NCBI GenBank assembly: GCA_020637815.1
Contig: JACKJS010000002.1
Coordinates: 569,501 to 633,500 of the forward strand
Direction: 5' to 3'
Source: Hyphomicrobiaceae bacterium
GTDB lineage: Bacteria; Pseudomonadota; Alphaproteobacteria; Rhizobiales; Methyloligellaceae
DNA length: 64,000 bases
Within the stretch, counting starts at the first letter, position 1. Each line of letters begins with the position of its first letter. A model generated the notes under the pieces. It saw only the letters and a program-made list of their open reading frames with translations, made no database searches and had not been told where the DNA came from. A program made the translations under genes and the position numbers. Positions 26,409 through 34,221 of this stretch are shown here, in pieces.

Positions 26409-26975
26409 ATGCGTATCCTCAGAGTATCGTCCGCCGCGGCACTTGCGGCGGCGTTTATCGCCCTTTCGCCCCTGCCGGTCTTTGCGGGGCTCTTCGATTC
26501 GGCGGCGTCGTCCTATCAGCAGCAGAGCCGTGTGGTCGGGCGCCATCTGGTGGCTTTTCCGCCCGGCTACGAGCCAGGCTCGATCTACGTGCAGTTCAGC
26601 CGGGCCCGGCTCTACTACGTCCTGCCGAACCAGCGTGCCATCAGCTATCCGATCGCGATCCCCATGGGCGAAGCGCGATGGTCGGGCGACACTTATGTCA
26701 GCGAAAAGCGGGTGAACCCCGACTGGACGCCCACGGCAGAGATGCGGCGGGAAAATCCCGACCTTCCTGCCTACGTCCCAGGCGGCCATCCGCGGAACCC
26801 GCTCGGTGTCCGGGCCCTGTATCTCGGCAAGTCTCTCTACCGCATTCACGGCACGGATGCGCCCTGGTCGGTGGGGCAGGCGGTCTCTCACGGCTGTATC
26901 CGGATGTTCAATCAGGACGTCGCGGATCTCTATCAGCGCGTGCCCGTCGGAACCCGTGTCGTCGTGACGTGGTGA
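26409..26975 (+). CDS. L,D-transpeptidase (YkuD domain)
   Basis: 188 residues with a signal peptide (MRILRVSSAAALAAAFIALS... cleaved near VFA). The YkuD catalytic motif is HGTDAPWSVGQAVSHGCIRM with C163 and H147/H161. Forms 3-3 peptidoglycan cross-links or anchors lipoproteins in the periplasm. The protein is a bare catalytic domain with no LysM or peptidoglycan-binding repeat. Confidence 0.92.
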   Translation: MRILRVSSAAALAAAFIALSPLPVFAGLFDSAASSYQQQSRVVGRHLVAFPPGYEPGSIYVQFSRARLYYVLPNQRAISYPIAIPMGEARWSGDTYVSEKRVNPDWTPTAEMRRENPDLPAYVPGGHPRNPLGVRALYLGKSLYRIHGTDAPWSVGQAVSHGCIRMFNQDVADLYQRVPVGTRVVVTW

Positions 26976-27100
26976 ATTGTAAGTAAATTTGAAGTAAGTG
27001 TCCGGTTAACGTGCAGCAGAAAATGGCGGAATTGTCGGATTTCAGAGTTTTTCTGTTTTCAGAATATTTACCGTACTAACCCCGTCTTTCTACGATCGAT

Positions 27101-27116
27101 TTAACCACTGTCTAAC
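27101..27116 (+). promoter_or_regulatory. candidate CtrA-binding site upstream of the Flp pilin gene
   Basis: TTAA-CCACTGT-CTAAC matches the CtrA box TTAA-N7-TTAAC with one mismatch and lies 104 bp before the pilin ATG. CtrA activates the Flp-type pilin gene pilA in Caulobacter, and the CtrA-pathway gene cpdR is in this window. The site is suggestive, not proven. Confidence 0.42.
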
Positions 27117-27219
27117 GGGTGCCTGCTAGCTTCCTCGCCAGGTTCCACCGGCGGACTGGAGTGCGGTAGGGGGCCGATGGGTTTGAGTTTTGACTTCTGA
27201 ATCCGAAGGGAGTGTCTAG

Positions 27220-27393
27220 ATGACTTCAATCAAGCGTTTCGTCAAAGACGAGTCCGGTGCCACCGCCATCGAGTATGGCCTGATCGCCGCCGGTATCGCC
27301 GTTGCGATTATCACGATCGTGGGTACGTTGGGCGGTACGCTCAACGGCATCTTCACGGACATCAACACCAAGCTCCAGGGCTTGGGTGGCTAG
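27220..27393 (+). CDS. Flp/Fap-type pilin (type IVc pilus subunit)
   Basis: 57 residues, below common length cutoffs. ATG 27220 follows GAAGGGAG. MTSIKRFVKDESG is the basic leader, the prepilin-peptidase site is after the Gly in DESG/ATAIEYGL, and the hydrophobic stalk runs through GLIAAGIAVAIITIV. The conserved Glu-Tyr at +5/+6 of the mature protein marks Flp pilins. No tad/cpa assembly gene is nearby, so it depends on a cluster elsewhere. A strong terminator follows, suggesting a highly expressed monocistron. Confidence 0.93.
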   Translation: MTSIKRFVKDESGATAIEYGLIAAGIAVAIITIVGTLGGTLNGIFTDINTKLQGLGG

Positions 27394-27419
27394 TAGCTAG
27401 AGTCGGCACGCAAGTCAGC

Positions 27420-27453
27420 GCGGCCCGGCCTCCATGGAGGCCGGGCCGCTTTT
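27420..27453 (+). terminator. intrinsic terminator of the Flp pilin gene
   Basis: A 14-bp near-perfect palindromic stem (GCGGCCCGGCCTCC / GGAGGCCGGGCCGC) is followed by TTTT. It begins 27 bp after the pilin stop. Confidence 0.92.
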
Positions 27454-27579
27454 GTTGGCGGCCTATGCCATCTGCAGCTGAATCTGCCGGCCGGCTGAGC
27501 GGGCTCCTTTCTGCCTAGCGGCCCAAAAATCCTCCACAATTCAGGCCTACCTCACGCTCTCGACTCAAGGGAGCTGGCC

Positions 27580-28263
27580 TTGCCATATTGGAACAGGCGC
27601 GCGCGGCGTATCGTGTTGACCGTCGCGTTGGTAGGACAGGCCATTGTTGGCTTCGCGCCGGCCGCGAACGCCCATCCCCACGTTTGGGCGACCGTGCGCT
27701 CCGAGATCGTCTTCGGCCCCGATAGGAAGATGACCGGCATCAAGCATGCCTGGACGTTCGATGAGTTCTACAGCGCCATGGCGGTGCAGGGCCTCGACAG
27801 CAATGGTGACGGCACCTATGCCAAAGAGGAGCTCGCGCCACTCGCAAAAGTGAATGTCGAGTCGCTGAATGAGTTCGACTATTTCACCTTCGTCCGGAAG
27901 GCCGGAGAGGAAGCCTTTTTGCCGCTCAAGGGTCCGGAGGACTATTGGGTCGAGTATGACGGCACGGCGATCACCTTGCACTTCACGCTGCCGCTCAAGA
28001 CTCCGCTCGATCCCGGCGCGAAAGGGGTGACGGTGGATGTTTACGATCCCTCGTTTTTCGTCGCGTTCGGTTTCGCCGAAAAGGAGGCCGTCAAGATCGC
28101 CGGCTCTACTCAAGGCTGCGCCGTGAAAGTCGAGGAGCCCGACCCCGAAAGCGCCGAAACGGCTAAGGCCCTAAGCGAGGCCTTTTTCAGCCAGCTCGGA
28201 CCGAACTCCAATTACGGTTCGCAATTCGCGCAAACCGCGACAGTGACGTGCGGCGCGAAATGA
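27580..28263 (+). CDS. DUF1007 periplasmic protein
   Basis: 227 residues from a TTG preceded by AAGGGAG. Signal peptide cleaved near PAANA|HPHVWATVR; the mature HPHVW start is the hallmark of DUF1007. Residues 73-84 (DSNGDGTYAKEE) have the spacing of a 12-residue EF-hand loop. The family commonly sits beside NicO-type Ni/Co or zinc exporters, as it does here: the next gene overlaps by 4 bp (ATGA). A metal-related accessory role is inferred from that pairing. Confidence 0.88.
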   Translation: MPYWNRRARRIVLTVALVGQAIVGFAPAANAHPHVWATVRSEIVFGPDRKMTGIKHAWTFDEFYSAMAVQGLDSNGDGTYAKEELAPLAKVNVESLNEFDYFTFVRKAGEEAFLPLKGPEDYWVEYDGTAITLHFTLPLKTPLDPGAKGVTVDVYDPSFFVAFGFAEKEAVKIAGSTQGCAVKVEEPDPESAETAKALSEAFFSQLGPNSNYGSQFAQTATVTCGAK

Positions 28264-29378
28264 TACGAGCTTTCCTCGGCATGGCGGTCTTGCTGATCCT
28301 TGCGGCGGTCCTGCCTGCCCAAGCGCAAGAGTCGCAATCGCCGCCGTCTGCTTTCGGAAGTGCCGCGCAGCGCCAAGCGCCACCCCCCGCCTTTGCCGGT
28401 CCCAAGAACAGCGCCCAATCTCAGGGGGGACCGGTTCAGGCCGCGCCCCTTCAAGCACAAGGACGGTTCGGCACGGTCCTGACGTGGATCGCTCAAACGC
28501 AGCAGAAGATGCAGCGGCAACTCGCGGGCACGATCAAGGGTCTGAAAAGCGGCAATGCTTGGGGCGCGGGGTTGTGGCTCGCGGGTCTCAGCTTCGTCTA
28601 CGGCATCGTGCACGCGGCGGGGCCGGGACACGGAAAGGCGATCATCTCCTCCTACGTCCTCGCCAATAGGGAGACGGTTCGGCGCGGCATCCTCATCTCG
28701 TTTCTCGCGGCGGCGGTGCAAGGGCTGATGGCCGTCCTGCTGGTCGGTGTACTCGTCATCGCCCTCAAGGGGACGGGCTTTCAGGTCAACGCCTGGGTGA
28801 TGCAGCTCGAGACGGCGAGTTACGCCTTGGTTTTTCTCGTCGGTCTTTCGTTGTTGGTGTCGACCCTCATGCGGCTCTGGCGCCGTCGAGGCGAAGCGGG
28901 TGAGGACGAGGGGCACGATCACTCTCACCATCACCACCATCATCACAGTCACGATCATGATCACGAGCACCACGACCCCGAGCATGCTCACGAGCATTGC
29001 GAAGCGTGCGGCCATATCGTCGATGCGCGGGACATCGCGCAGCCGATGACATGGCGGAAAATTCTTGCGGTGGTCGTTTCCGTCGGGATTCGCCCTTGCT
29101 CGGGCGCCATTCTGGTCCTCGTTTTCGCCCTCGCGCAGGGGCTTTTCTGGGCCGGGGTCGCATCCACCTTCGCGATGGCCTTGGGTACGGCCATTACGGT
29201 CTCCGTGCTCGCATCCATGGCAATCGGCTCGCGCAAGCTGGCGCTGGCTGTCGGGAGCGGCAACGAACGCTGGACCGAAGCAGTTTGGACGGCTTGCGCG
29301 ATCGGCGGTGCTCTGCTTGTGATGACGATGGGGCTCCTGCTATTCCTTGCCTCGCTCGGTCCGGCGCGGCCGTTCTAG
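28260..29378 (+). CDS. NicO/RcnA-type nickel-cobalt transporter
   Basis: 372 residues. Signal-like N-terminus, then a Pro/Gln-rich linker (residues 25-68) and membrane segments with the family motif GIVHAAGPGHGK (115-126) and a second SVGIRPCSGAILVL. A cytoplasmic or periplasmic loop at 219-252 is extremely rich in His, Asp and Glu with Cys-x2-Cys (CEAC), a metal-binding loop. RcnA-type proteins export Ni and Co; other members move zinc, and the sequence does not settle which. Coupled to DUF1007 by ATGA overlap. Confidence 0.9.
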   Translation: MIRAFLGMAVLLILAAVLPAQAQESQSPPSAFGSAAQRQAPPPAFAGPKNSAQSQGGPVQAAPLQAQGRFGTVLTWIAQTQQKMQRQLAGTIKGLKSGNAWGAGLWLAGLSFVYGIVHAAGPGHGKAIISSYVLANRETVRRGILISFLAAAVQGLMAVLLVGVLVIALKGTGFQVNAWVMQLETASYALVFLVGLSLLVSTLMRLWRRRGEAGEDEGHDHSHHHHHHHSHDHDHEHHDPEHAHEHCEACGHIVDARDIAQPMTWRKILAVVVSVGIRPCSGAILVLVFALAQGLFWAGVASTFAMALGTAITVSVLASMAIGSRKLALAVGSGNERWTEAVWTACAIGGALLVMTMGLLLFLASLGPARPF

Positions 29379-29467
29379 GCTGAACGGGCCGGTTCGAAGG
29401 GCTCTTCGCCGCTTCCAGATTCCGGTTGCGGCAAACGACCCCCATTCCCAAATGCCAATTCAGTCCC

Positions 29468-29515
29468 ATTGGCTCAAAATCCAATTGGCTCAAAATCCAA
29501 TTGGCTCGAAATCCA
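29468..29515. repeat. 16-bp tandem repeat (three units) before the peroxiredoxin gene
   Basis: ATTGGCTCAAAATCCA occurs at 29468 and 29484 exactly and at 29500 with one change. It ends 12 bp before the peroxiredoxin ATG, immediately ahead of the GGAGGAG ribosome-binding site. Confidence 0.92.
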
Positions 29516-29527
29516 TGGAGGAGAGAG

Positions 29528-30190
<663 letters not shown>

Positions 30191-30201
30191 CGGTTTCGCG
30201 C

Positions 30202-30230
30202 GGGCAGCCGGGCTCAAAGCCGGGCTGCCC
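30202..30230 (+). terminator. hairpin after the peroxiredoxin gene
   Basis: GGGCAGCC-G-GGCT / AGCC-G-GGCTGCCC with a CAA loop, 11 bp after the stop codon. One internal mismatch and no T tract, so it may be a Rho-assisted or weak terminator. Confidence 0.42.
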
Positions 30231-30256
30231 TGTCGCCGCTTCGAAACATCGAGCTC

Positions 30257-30682
30257 ATGGGATTTCCCGCGACGCCAGCTCTGACAGTCGACTGTGTGGT
30301 TTTCGATCCCACGGGGCGGGTCCTACTCATCCGGCGGAGACACGAGCCTTTCAAAGGGGGCTACGCGCTGCCGGGCGGATTCGTGGAGATCGGCGAAACC
30401 GTCGAGGAGGCTTGCCGCCGGGAACTGCACGAAGAGACAGGCGTGTCCGTTCGCGATCTCCGGCTTGTCGGCGTGTACTCCGATCCGTCGCGCGATCCGC
30501 GCGGGTACACCGTCAGCGTGGCTTTTCTAGCCCAATTGGTTGCCCCGGCGGAGGCAGTCGCGGGCGACGATGCCGCCGCCGCCGAGTGGGTGGCGGATTG
30601 GCGGCAGCAGAGGCTTGCGTTCGATCACGCACAGGTTCTTGCCGATGCCGAGAAAATGCTGGCGGCGGCGCCTCGAGGCTAG
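30257..30682 (+). CDS. Nudix hydrolase (ADP-ribose pyrophosphatase-like)
   Basis: 141 residues. The Nudix box is complete: GGFVEIGETVEEACRRELHEETG fits GX5EX7REUXEEXGU. The N-terminus TVDCVVFDPTGRVLLIRRR and the GDD-AAAAEWV segment resemble small ADP-ribose or NADH pyrophosphatases. It lies just upstream of hemH on the same strand. The exact substrate is undetermined. Confidence 0.9.
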   Translation: MGFPATPALTVDCVVFDPTGRVLLIRRRHEPFKGGYALPGGFVEIGETVEEACRRELHEETGVSVRDLRLVGVYSDPSRDPRGYTVSVAFLAQLVAPAEAVAGDDAAAAEWVADWRQQRLAFDHAQVLADAEKMLAAAPRG

Positions 30683-30748
30683 GCGCGGGCGGTCCGATAT
30701 TCTATTTACGGGCATGCCTTGAGGGGGCCGCCATCGAGGAGCAAGCTG

Positions 30749-31798
30749 ATGAATGAAAGCCCGCCAGCGGAAGCTTTCGCAGGAACTTTCGACTGCCGGT
30801 CGCAGCCATGCGGCAAGATCGGCGTGCTTTTGGTCAATCTGGGCACGCCGGACGATACCGACTATTGGTCGATGCGGCGTTATCTCAAAGAATTCCTCTC
30901 CGACCGCCGCGTGATCGAAGTCAACCCGGTCGTCTGGTGGTTCATCCTCAACGGCATCGTGCTGACCATCCGTCCGTCCAAAAGCGGCGAGGCCTATCGT
31001 TCGATTTGGAACGAGGAGCAAGATGAGTCGCCGCTTCGGACCATCACGCGTTCGCAGGCGGAGAAGGTCGCCGATGGGCTCGGTCACCGCGAAGAGGTCG
31101 TGGTGGATTGGGCCATGCGTTACGGCAATCCAAGCATTGCCGAACGAATACAGGCTTTGGCCGAACGGGGCTGCGACAAGCTGCTGGTCTTTCCGCTTTA
31201 CCCGCAATATGCGGCGGCGACCACGGCGACGGTCAACGACACGGTCTTCGAGAAGCTCAAGACCATGCGCTGGCAACCCGCGTTGCGGACCGTGCCGTCC
31301 TATCCCTCGGACCCTGTCTATGTCGAGGCGCTTGCAGAATCCATTCGATCGCACATTGCGGAGCTCGATTACGAGCCGGAGGTGATCCTCGCCTCCTATC
31401 ATGGTCTCCCCAAGGAGTATGTGGAGAAGGGCGACCCTTATCAGTGCCAGTGCATGGATACGAGCGATTCGCTTCGTGCGGCACTCGGGCCGCTTGGCGG
31501 CAAGCTGACGACGACCTTCCAATCCCGCTTCGGCCGGGCCGAATGGTTGCAGCCTTACACCGACAAGACCGTCGAAGCGCTTGCGAAGGGCGGCACCAAA
31601 CGCTTGGCCGTTCTCACGCCGGGTTTTGCCGCCGACTGCGTGGAGACGCTGGAAGAGATCAATGGCGAAGCACGGGAAATCTTCCTCGAGCATGGCGGTG
31701 AGCGGTTCAGCTTCATTCCTTGTTTGAACGACTCGCAAGGCGGCGTTCGCGTGTTGCTTCATCTCATCGAGCGCGAGCTGAAGGGCTGGATCGAATAA
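30749..31798 (+). CDS. hemH: ferrochelatase
   Basis: 349 residues from ATG 30749 (MNESPPAEAF), preceded by GAGGAG. Inserts Fe2+ into protoporphyrin IX, the last step of heme synthesis. IGVLLVNLGTPDDTDYWSMRRYLKEFL, VFPLYPQYAAATTATV, the catalytic-His segment ASYHGLPKEYVEKGDPY and the CPGFAADCVETLEEI-like LTPGFAADCVETLEE are all present. Complements hemA at the left edge. Confidence 0.95.
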   Translation: MNESPPAEAFAGTFDCRSQPCGKIGVLLVNLGTPDDTDYWSMRRYLKEFLSDRRVIEVNPVVWWFILNGIVLTIRPSKSGEAYRSIWNEEQDESPLRTITRSQAEKVADGLGHREEVVVDWAMRYGNPSIAERIQALAERGCDKLLVFPLYPQYAAATTATVNDTVFEKLKTMRWQPALRTVPSYPSDPVYVEALAESIRSHIAELDYEPEVILASYHGLPKEYVEKGDPYQCQCMDTSDSLRAALGPLGGKLTTTFQSRFGRAEWLQPYTDKTVEALAKGGTKRLAVLTPGFAADCVETLEEINGEAREIFLEHGGERFSFIPCLNDSQGGVRVLLHLIERELKGWIE

Positions 31799-31814
31799 AG
31801 AGCGTTGGGGGCAG

Positions 31815-32249
31815 ATGTTTCGGGTTGCGGTTCTGAAGAGCGTTGTCGCATTCGCCTTGCTTGTCGCGGGCGCCGCCGGGCTTGTGCCGGGTGTCACGGC
31901 CGCCGAGCGTTGGGCGTATATCGACGTCGTCGGTGCGCCGGGAGATGGGAAGGAAGCACTCGAAAATGCGTTGTCCAACCAGCTCCTTCACCGGGGTTTC
32001 ACCGTGATGGGGACACCCGCCGCCGAAGCCTACGAGATCCAAGGCATGGTGCGCCTATTCCCGGCGGGTCGCGGCGAGGAGACGATTAGGATCGATTGGA
32101 CGATCTTCGGCCCCGAAGGGATGCGGCTCGGCAACGTGACCCAGACGAACATCATCCGTAAGGGGTCGCTGAATCGCCATTGGGGCGATGCGGCCGATGC
32201 GGCCGCCTCCGCGGTCGCGGAAGACATTCTGCAATATATGTCGCCGTAG
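31815..32249 (+). CDS. exported protein of unknown function
   Basis: 144 residues with a signal peptide (VVAFALLVAGAAGLVPGVTA). The mature part (AERWAYIDVVGAPGDGKEAL...) has alternating strands and helices with no motif I recognise; a segment EETIRIDWTIFGPEGMRLG recalls small lipoprotein-like domains for binding other proteins, but that is weak. It starts 16 bp after hemH and is followed 195 bp later by the SPFH gene. Confidence 0.72.
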   Translation: MFRVAVLKSVVAFALLVAGAAGLVPGVTAAERWAYIDVVGAPGDGKEALENALSNQLLHRGFTVMGTPAAEAYEIQGMVRLFPAGRGEETIRIDWTIFGPEGMRLGNVTQTNIIRKGSLNRHWGDAADAAASAVAEDILQYMSP

Positions 32250-32444
32250 TGCCGGGGCTCCGCCGCGCCCGGATCGCGACGGCGCCCGATGGCGCGGCAA
32301 AGGCGTGGATGAGTTCACACACCTCTAAAAACCGCGCCGTGCCTTCCCATTTATGGTGTATTCGTTCGCTAGCGGCGTGCCAGCCGGTTGTAACGACATC
32401 GTGCGGCCTGGCGCTGCCAGCCGACGCCATGGGGAGGGTGCTGA

Positions 32445-33431
32445 ATGTTCGGTTTCGATATCTTCGTTCTTGCTCTGCTTGTCCTTTTCGTTGTGACCGT
32501 CTTGGCGGGCGTCAAGATCGTTCCGCAAGGCTACAATTACACCGTCGAACGATTTGGCCGGTATATACGCACGCTCACGCCGGGTCTGACACTGATCATC
32601 CCTTTCATCGATCGGATTGGGCGCAAGCTCAATATGATGGAGCAGGTGATCAACGTGCCGAGCCAGGAGGTGATCACCCGCGACAATGCGATGGTGAGGG
32701 TGGATGGCGTGGCCTTCTTCCAGGTCTTGGATGCCGCCCGTGCCAGCTACGAGGTGACGAATCTCGAAACGGCCATTCTCAACCTCACCATGACGAATAT
32801 CCGTACCGTGATGGGCTCGATGGACCTCGACAAGCTCTTGTCGGAACGGGACGAGATCAATCACCGTTTGCTCAAGGTGGTCGACGACGCAACCCATACT
32901 TGGGGCGTGAAGGTCACCCGCATCGAGATCAAGGACATCGAGCCGCCGCGCGATCTCGTCGATGCGATGGCTCGGCAGATGAAGGCCGAACGGGACAAGC
33001 GCGCCGCCATCCTCACCGCCGAAGGCGAACGCCAAGCGGAGATCCTTTCGGCGGAAGGTGCCAAGCAAGCGCAGATTCTCGCCGCCGAGGGCCGGCGGGA
33101 GGCGGCTTATCGCGATGCCGAGGCCAGGGAGCGCGGGGCCGAAGCGGAGGCCCGAGCCACGGCAATGGTCAGCGAGGCCATCGCCTCCGGCAACGTCCAG
33201 GCGATCAACTATTTCATCGCCAACAACTATGTGGACGCGCTCAAGGCACTGGCGGAGGCGAAGAACCAGAAGGTCTTGCTCATGCCGCTAGAGGCATCCT
33301 CCGTGATCGGATCGATCGCCGGCATTAGCGAGATCGCGCGTGAAGCCTTTGGAGCCCGCTCTCAGCCCTCCGCATCGCAGCCGGACGGCCCGCGGCCCGC
33401 GCGGGGCGGTGGCTCGGTGCCGACCGTCTAG
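32445..33431 (+). CDS. qmcA: SPFH/Band-7 membrane protein (QmcA-like)
   Basis: 328 residues. One N-terminal membrane helix (FVLALLVLFVVTVLAGV) followed by the SPFH domain with VPQGYNYTVERFGRY, TPGLTLIIPFID and NVPSQEVITRDNAMV, then a helical region with repeated AEG(E/A)(R/K)QAEIL heptads that forms coiled coils. QmcA-type proteins scaffold membrane microdomains and assist FtsH or membrane quality control. It is paired with an NfeD protein, the standard partner. Confidence 0.9.
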   Translation: MFGFDIFVLALLVLFVVTVLAGVKIVPQGYNYTVERFGRYIRTLTPGLTLIIPFIDRIGRKLNMMEQVINVPSQEVITRDNAMVRVDGVAFFQVLDAARASYEVTNLETAILNLTMTNIRTVMGSMDLDKLLSERDEINHRLLKVVDDATHTWGVKVTRIEIKDIEPPRDLVDAMARQMKAERDKRAAILTAEGERQAEILSAEGAKQAQILAAEGRREAAYRDAEARERGAEAEARATAMVSEAIASGNVQAINYFIANNYVDALKALAEAKNQKVLLMPLEASSVIGSIAGISEIAREAFGARSQPSASQPDGPRPARGGGSVPTV

Positions 33432-33443
33432 GACGCGACAGCC

Positions 33444-33893
33444 ATGATGGAAGCGATCGTCGCGCTCGGTCCTTGGGCCTGGATGATCCTGGCCGCAGTG
33501 TTGCTCGTTCTCGAGATGCTCGCGCCGGGAATCTTCTTCATGTGGTTCGGTTTCGCCGCGTTGGCGACCGGCCTCATCGTCTTCCGTTACGAGATCGGCT
33601 GGCAGTGGCAGTTGGTTTGGTTTGGCGGGCTGTCGCTCGTCACCGTCATCCTGGTCAACCGCTACTTGCGGAAATACCCGCTTGAAAGCGAAGCGCCGCT
33701 CCTCAACCAGCGCGCCGCGCAACTCATCGGCCAGACGTTCGAACTTGTCGATCCGATCGTAAACGGCCGCGGCAGTGTGCACGCGGGCGATACGATTTGG
33801 CGGGTCGAGGGGCCGGTCCTGCCCAAAGGCGCGCGCGTCAAGGTCGTCGGCGCCGATGGGTCGATCCTGAAGGTCGAGCGGGCAGAGAGTTAG
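33444..33893 (+). CDS. NfeD-family membrane protein
   Basis: 149 residues: two or three hydrophobic helices (WMILAAVLLVLEMLAPGIFFMWFGFAAL, VWFGGLSLVTVILV) and a C-terminal OB-fold domain (GSVHAGDTIWRVEGPVLPKGARVKVV). The 13-bp gap and family habit pair it with the SPFH protein before it. Confidence 0.9.
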   Translation: MMEAIVALGPWAWMILAAVLLVLEMLAPGIFFMWFGFAALATGLIVFRYEIGWQWQLVWFGGLSLVTVILVNRYLRKYPLESEAPLLNQRAAQLIGQTFELVDPIVNGRGSVHAGDTIWRVEGPVLPKGARVKVVGADGSILKVERAES

Positions 33894-33907
33894 CGCCGGC
33901 GCCGCAC

Positions 33908-34141
33908 TCAGGCGAGCATGGTGATGTCGGTGATCTCGTCCGGAATTGCACCGGAAACGGTGTCGCCGGACCAGAGGCCCGTGGCGGTGCGTGTGCGCCC
34001 GGAGCCGGCGACGCTCACGTCGCTAAAGCCCGCTTCACGCAGTCTGTCGGCGACCATTTCGTTCGATGCCACGCTCTGTAGGAGGCCGAGCGTAATCGTC
34101 GCCTTGTATCGTTTGCCTTTTTCGACCGTGAAGTCCGCCAT
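33908..34141 (-). CDS. small conserved-type protein of unknown function
   Basis: 77 residues (MADFTVEKGKRYKATITLGLL...). ATG 34141 has GGAGGG six bases upstream, so it is probably translated. Predicted alpha-beta, acidic C-terminus (IPDEITDITMLA), no signal peptide. I do not recognise a family with a known function. Convergent with nfeD and codirectional with glpD. Confidence 0.7.
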   Translation of the reverse strand: MADFTVEKGKRYKATITLGLLQSVASNEMVADRLREAGFSDVSVAGSGRTRTATGLWSGDTVSGAIPDEITDITMLA

Positions 34142-34221
34142 CGTCCCTCCGAAGCCCTGAACGCCGCGCGCGGGCCAAGTGCTGAATTGCCAAGTGCTGA
34201 GTTTATGTTCCAGGCGACGTC

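Noticed and set aside
27580..28263. DUF1007 protein as a lanmodulin
   Set aside because: Only one EF-hand-like loop is present, the fold and HPHVW start are those of DUF1007, and lanmodulins have several EF-hands with proline at position 2.
28908..29015. His-rich stretch of the NicO protein as a sequencing artefact
   Set aside because: The frame is intact, both flanking transmembrane motifs are conserved, and His-rich loops are normal in this exporter family.
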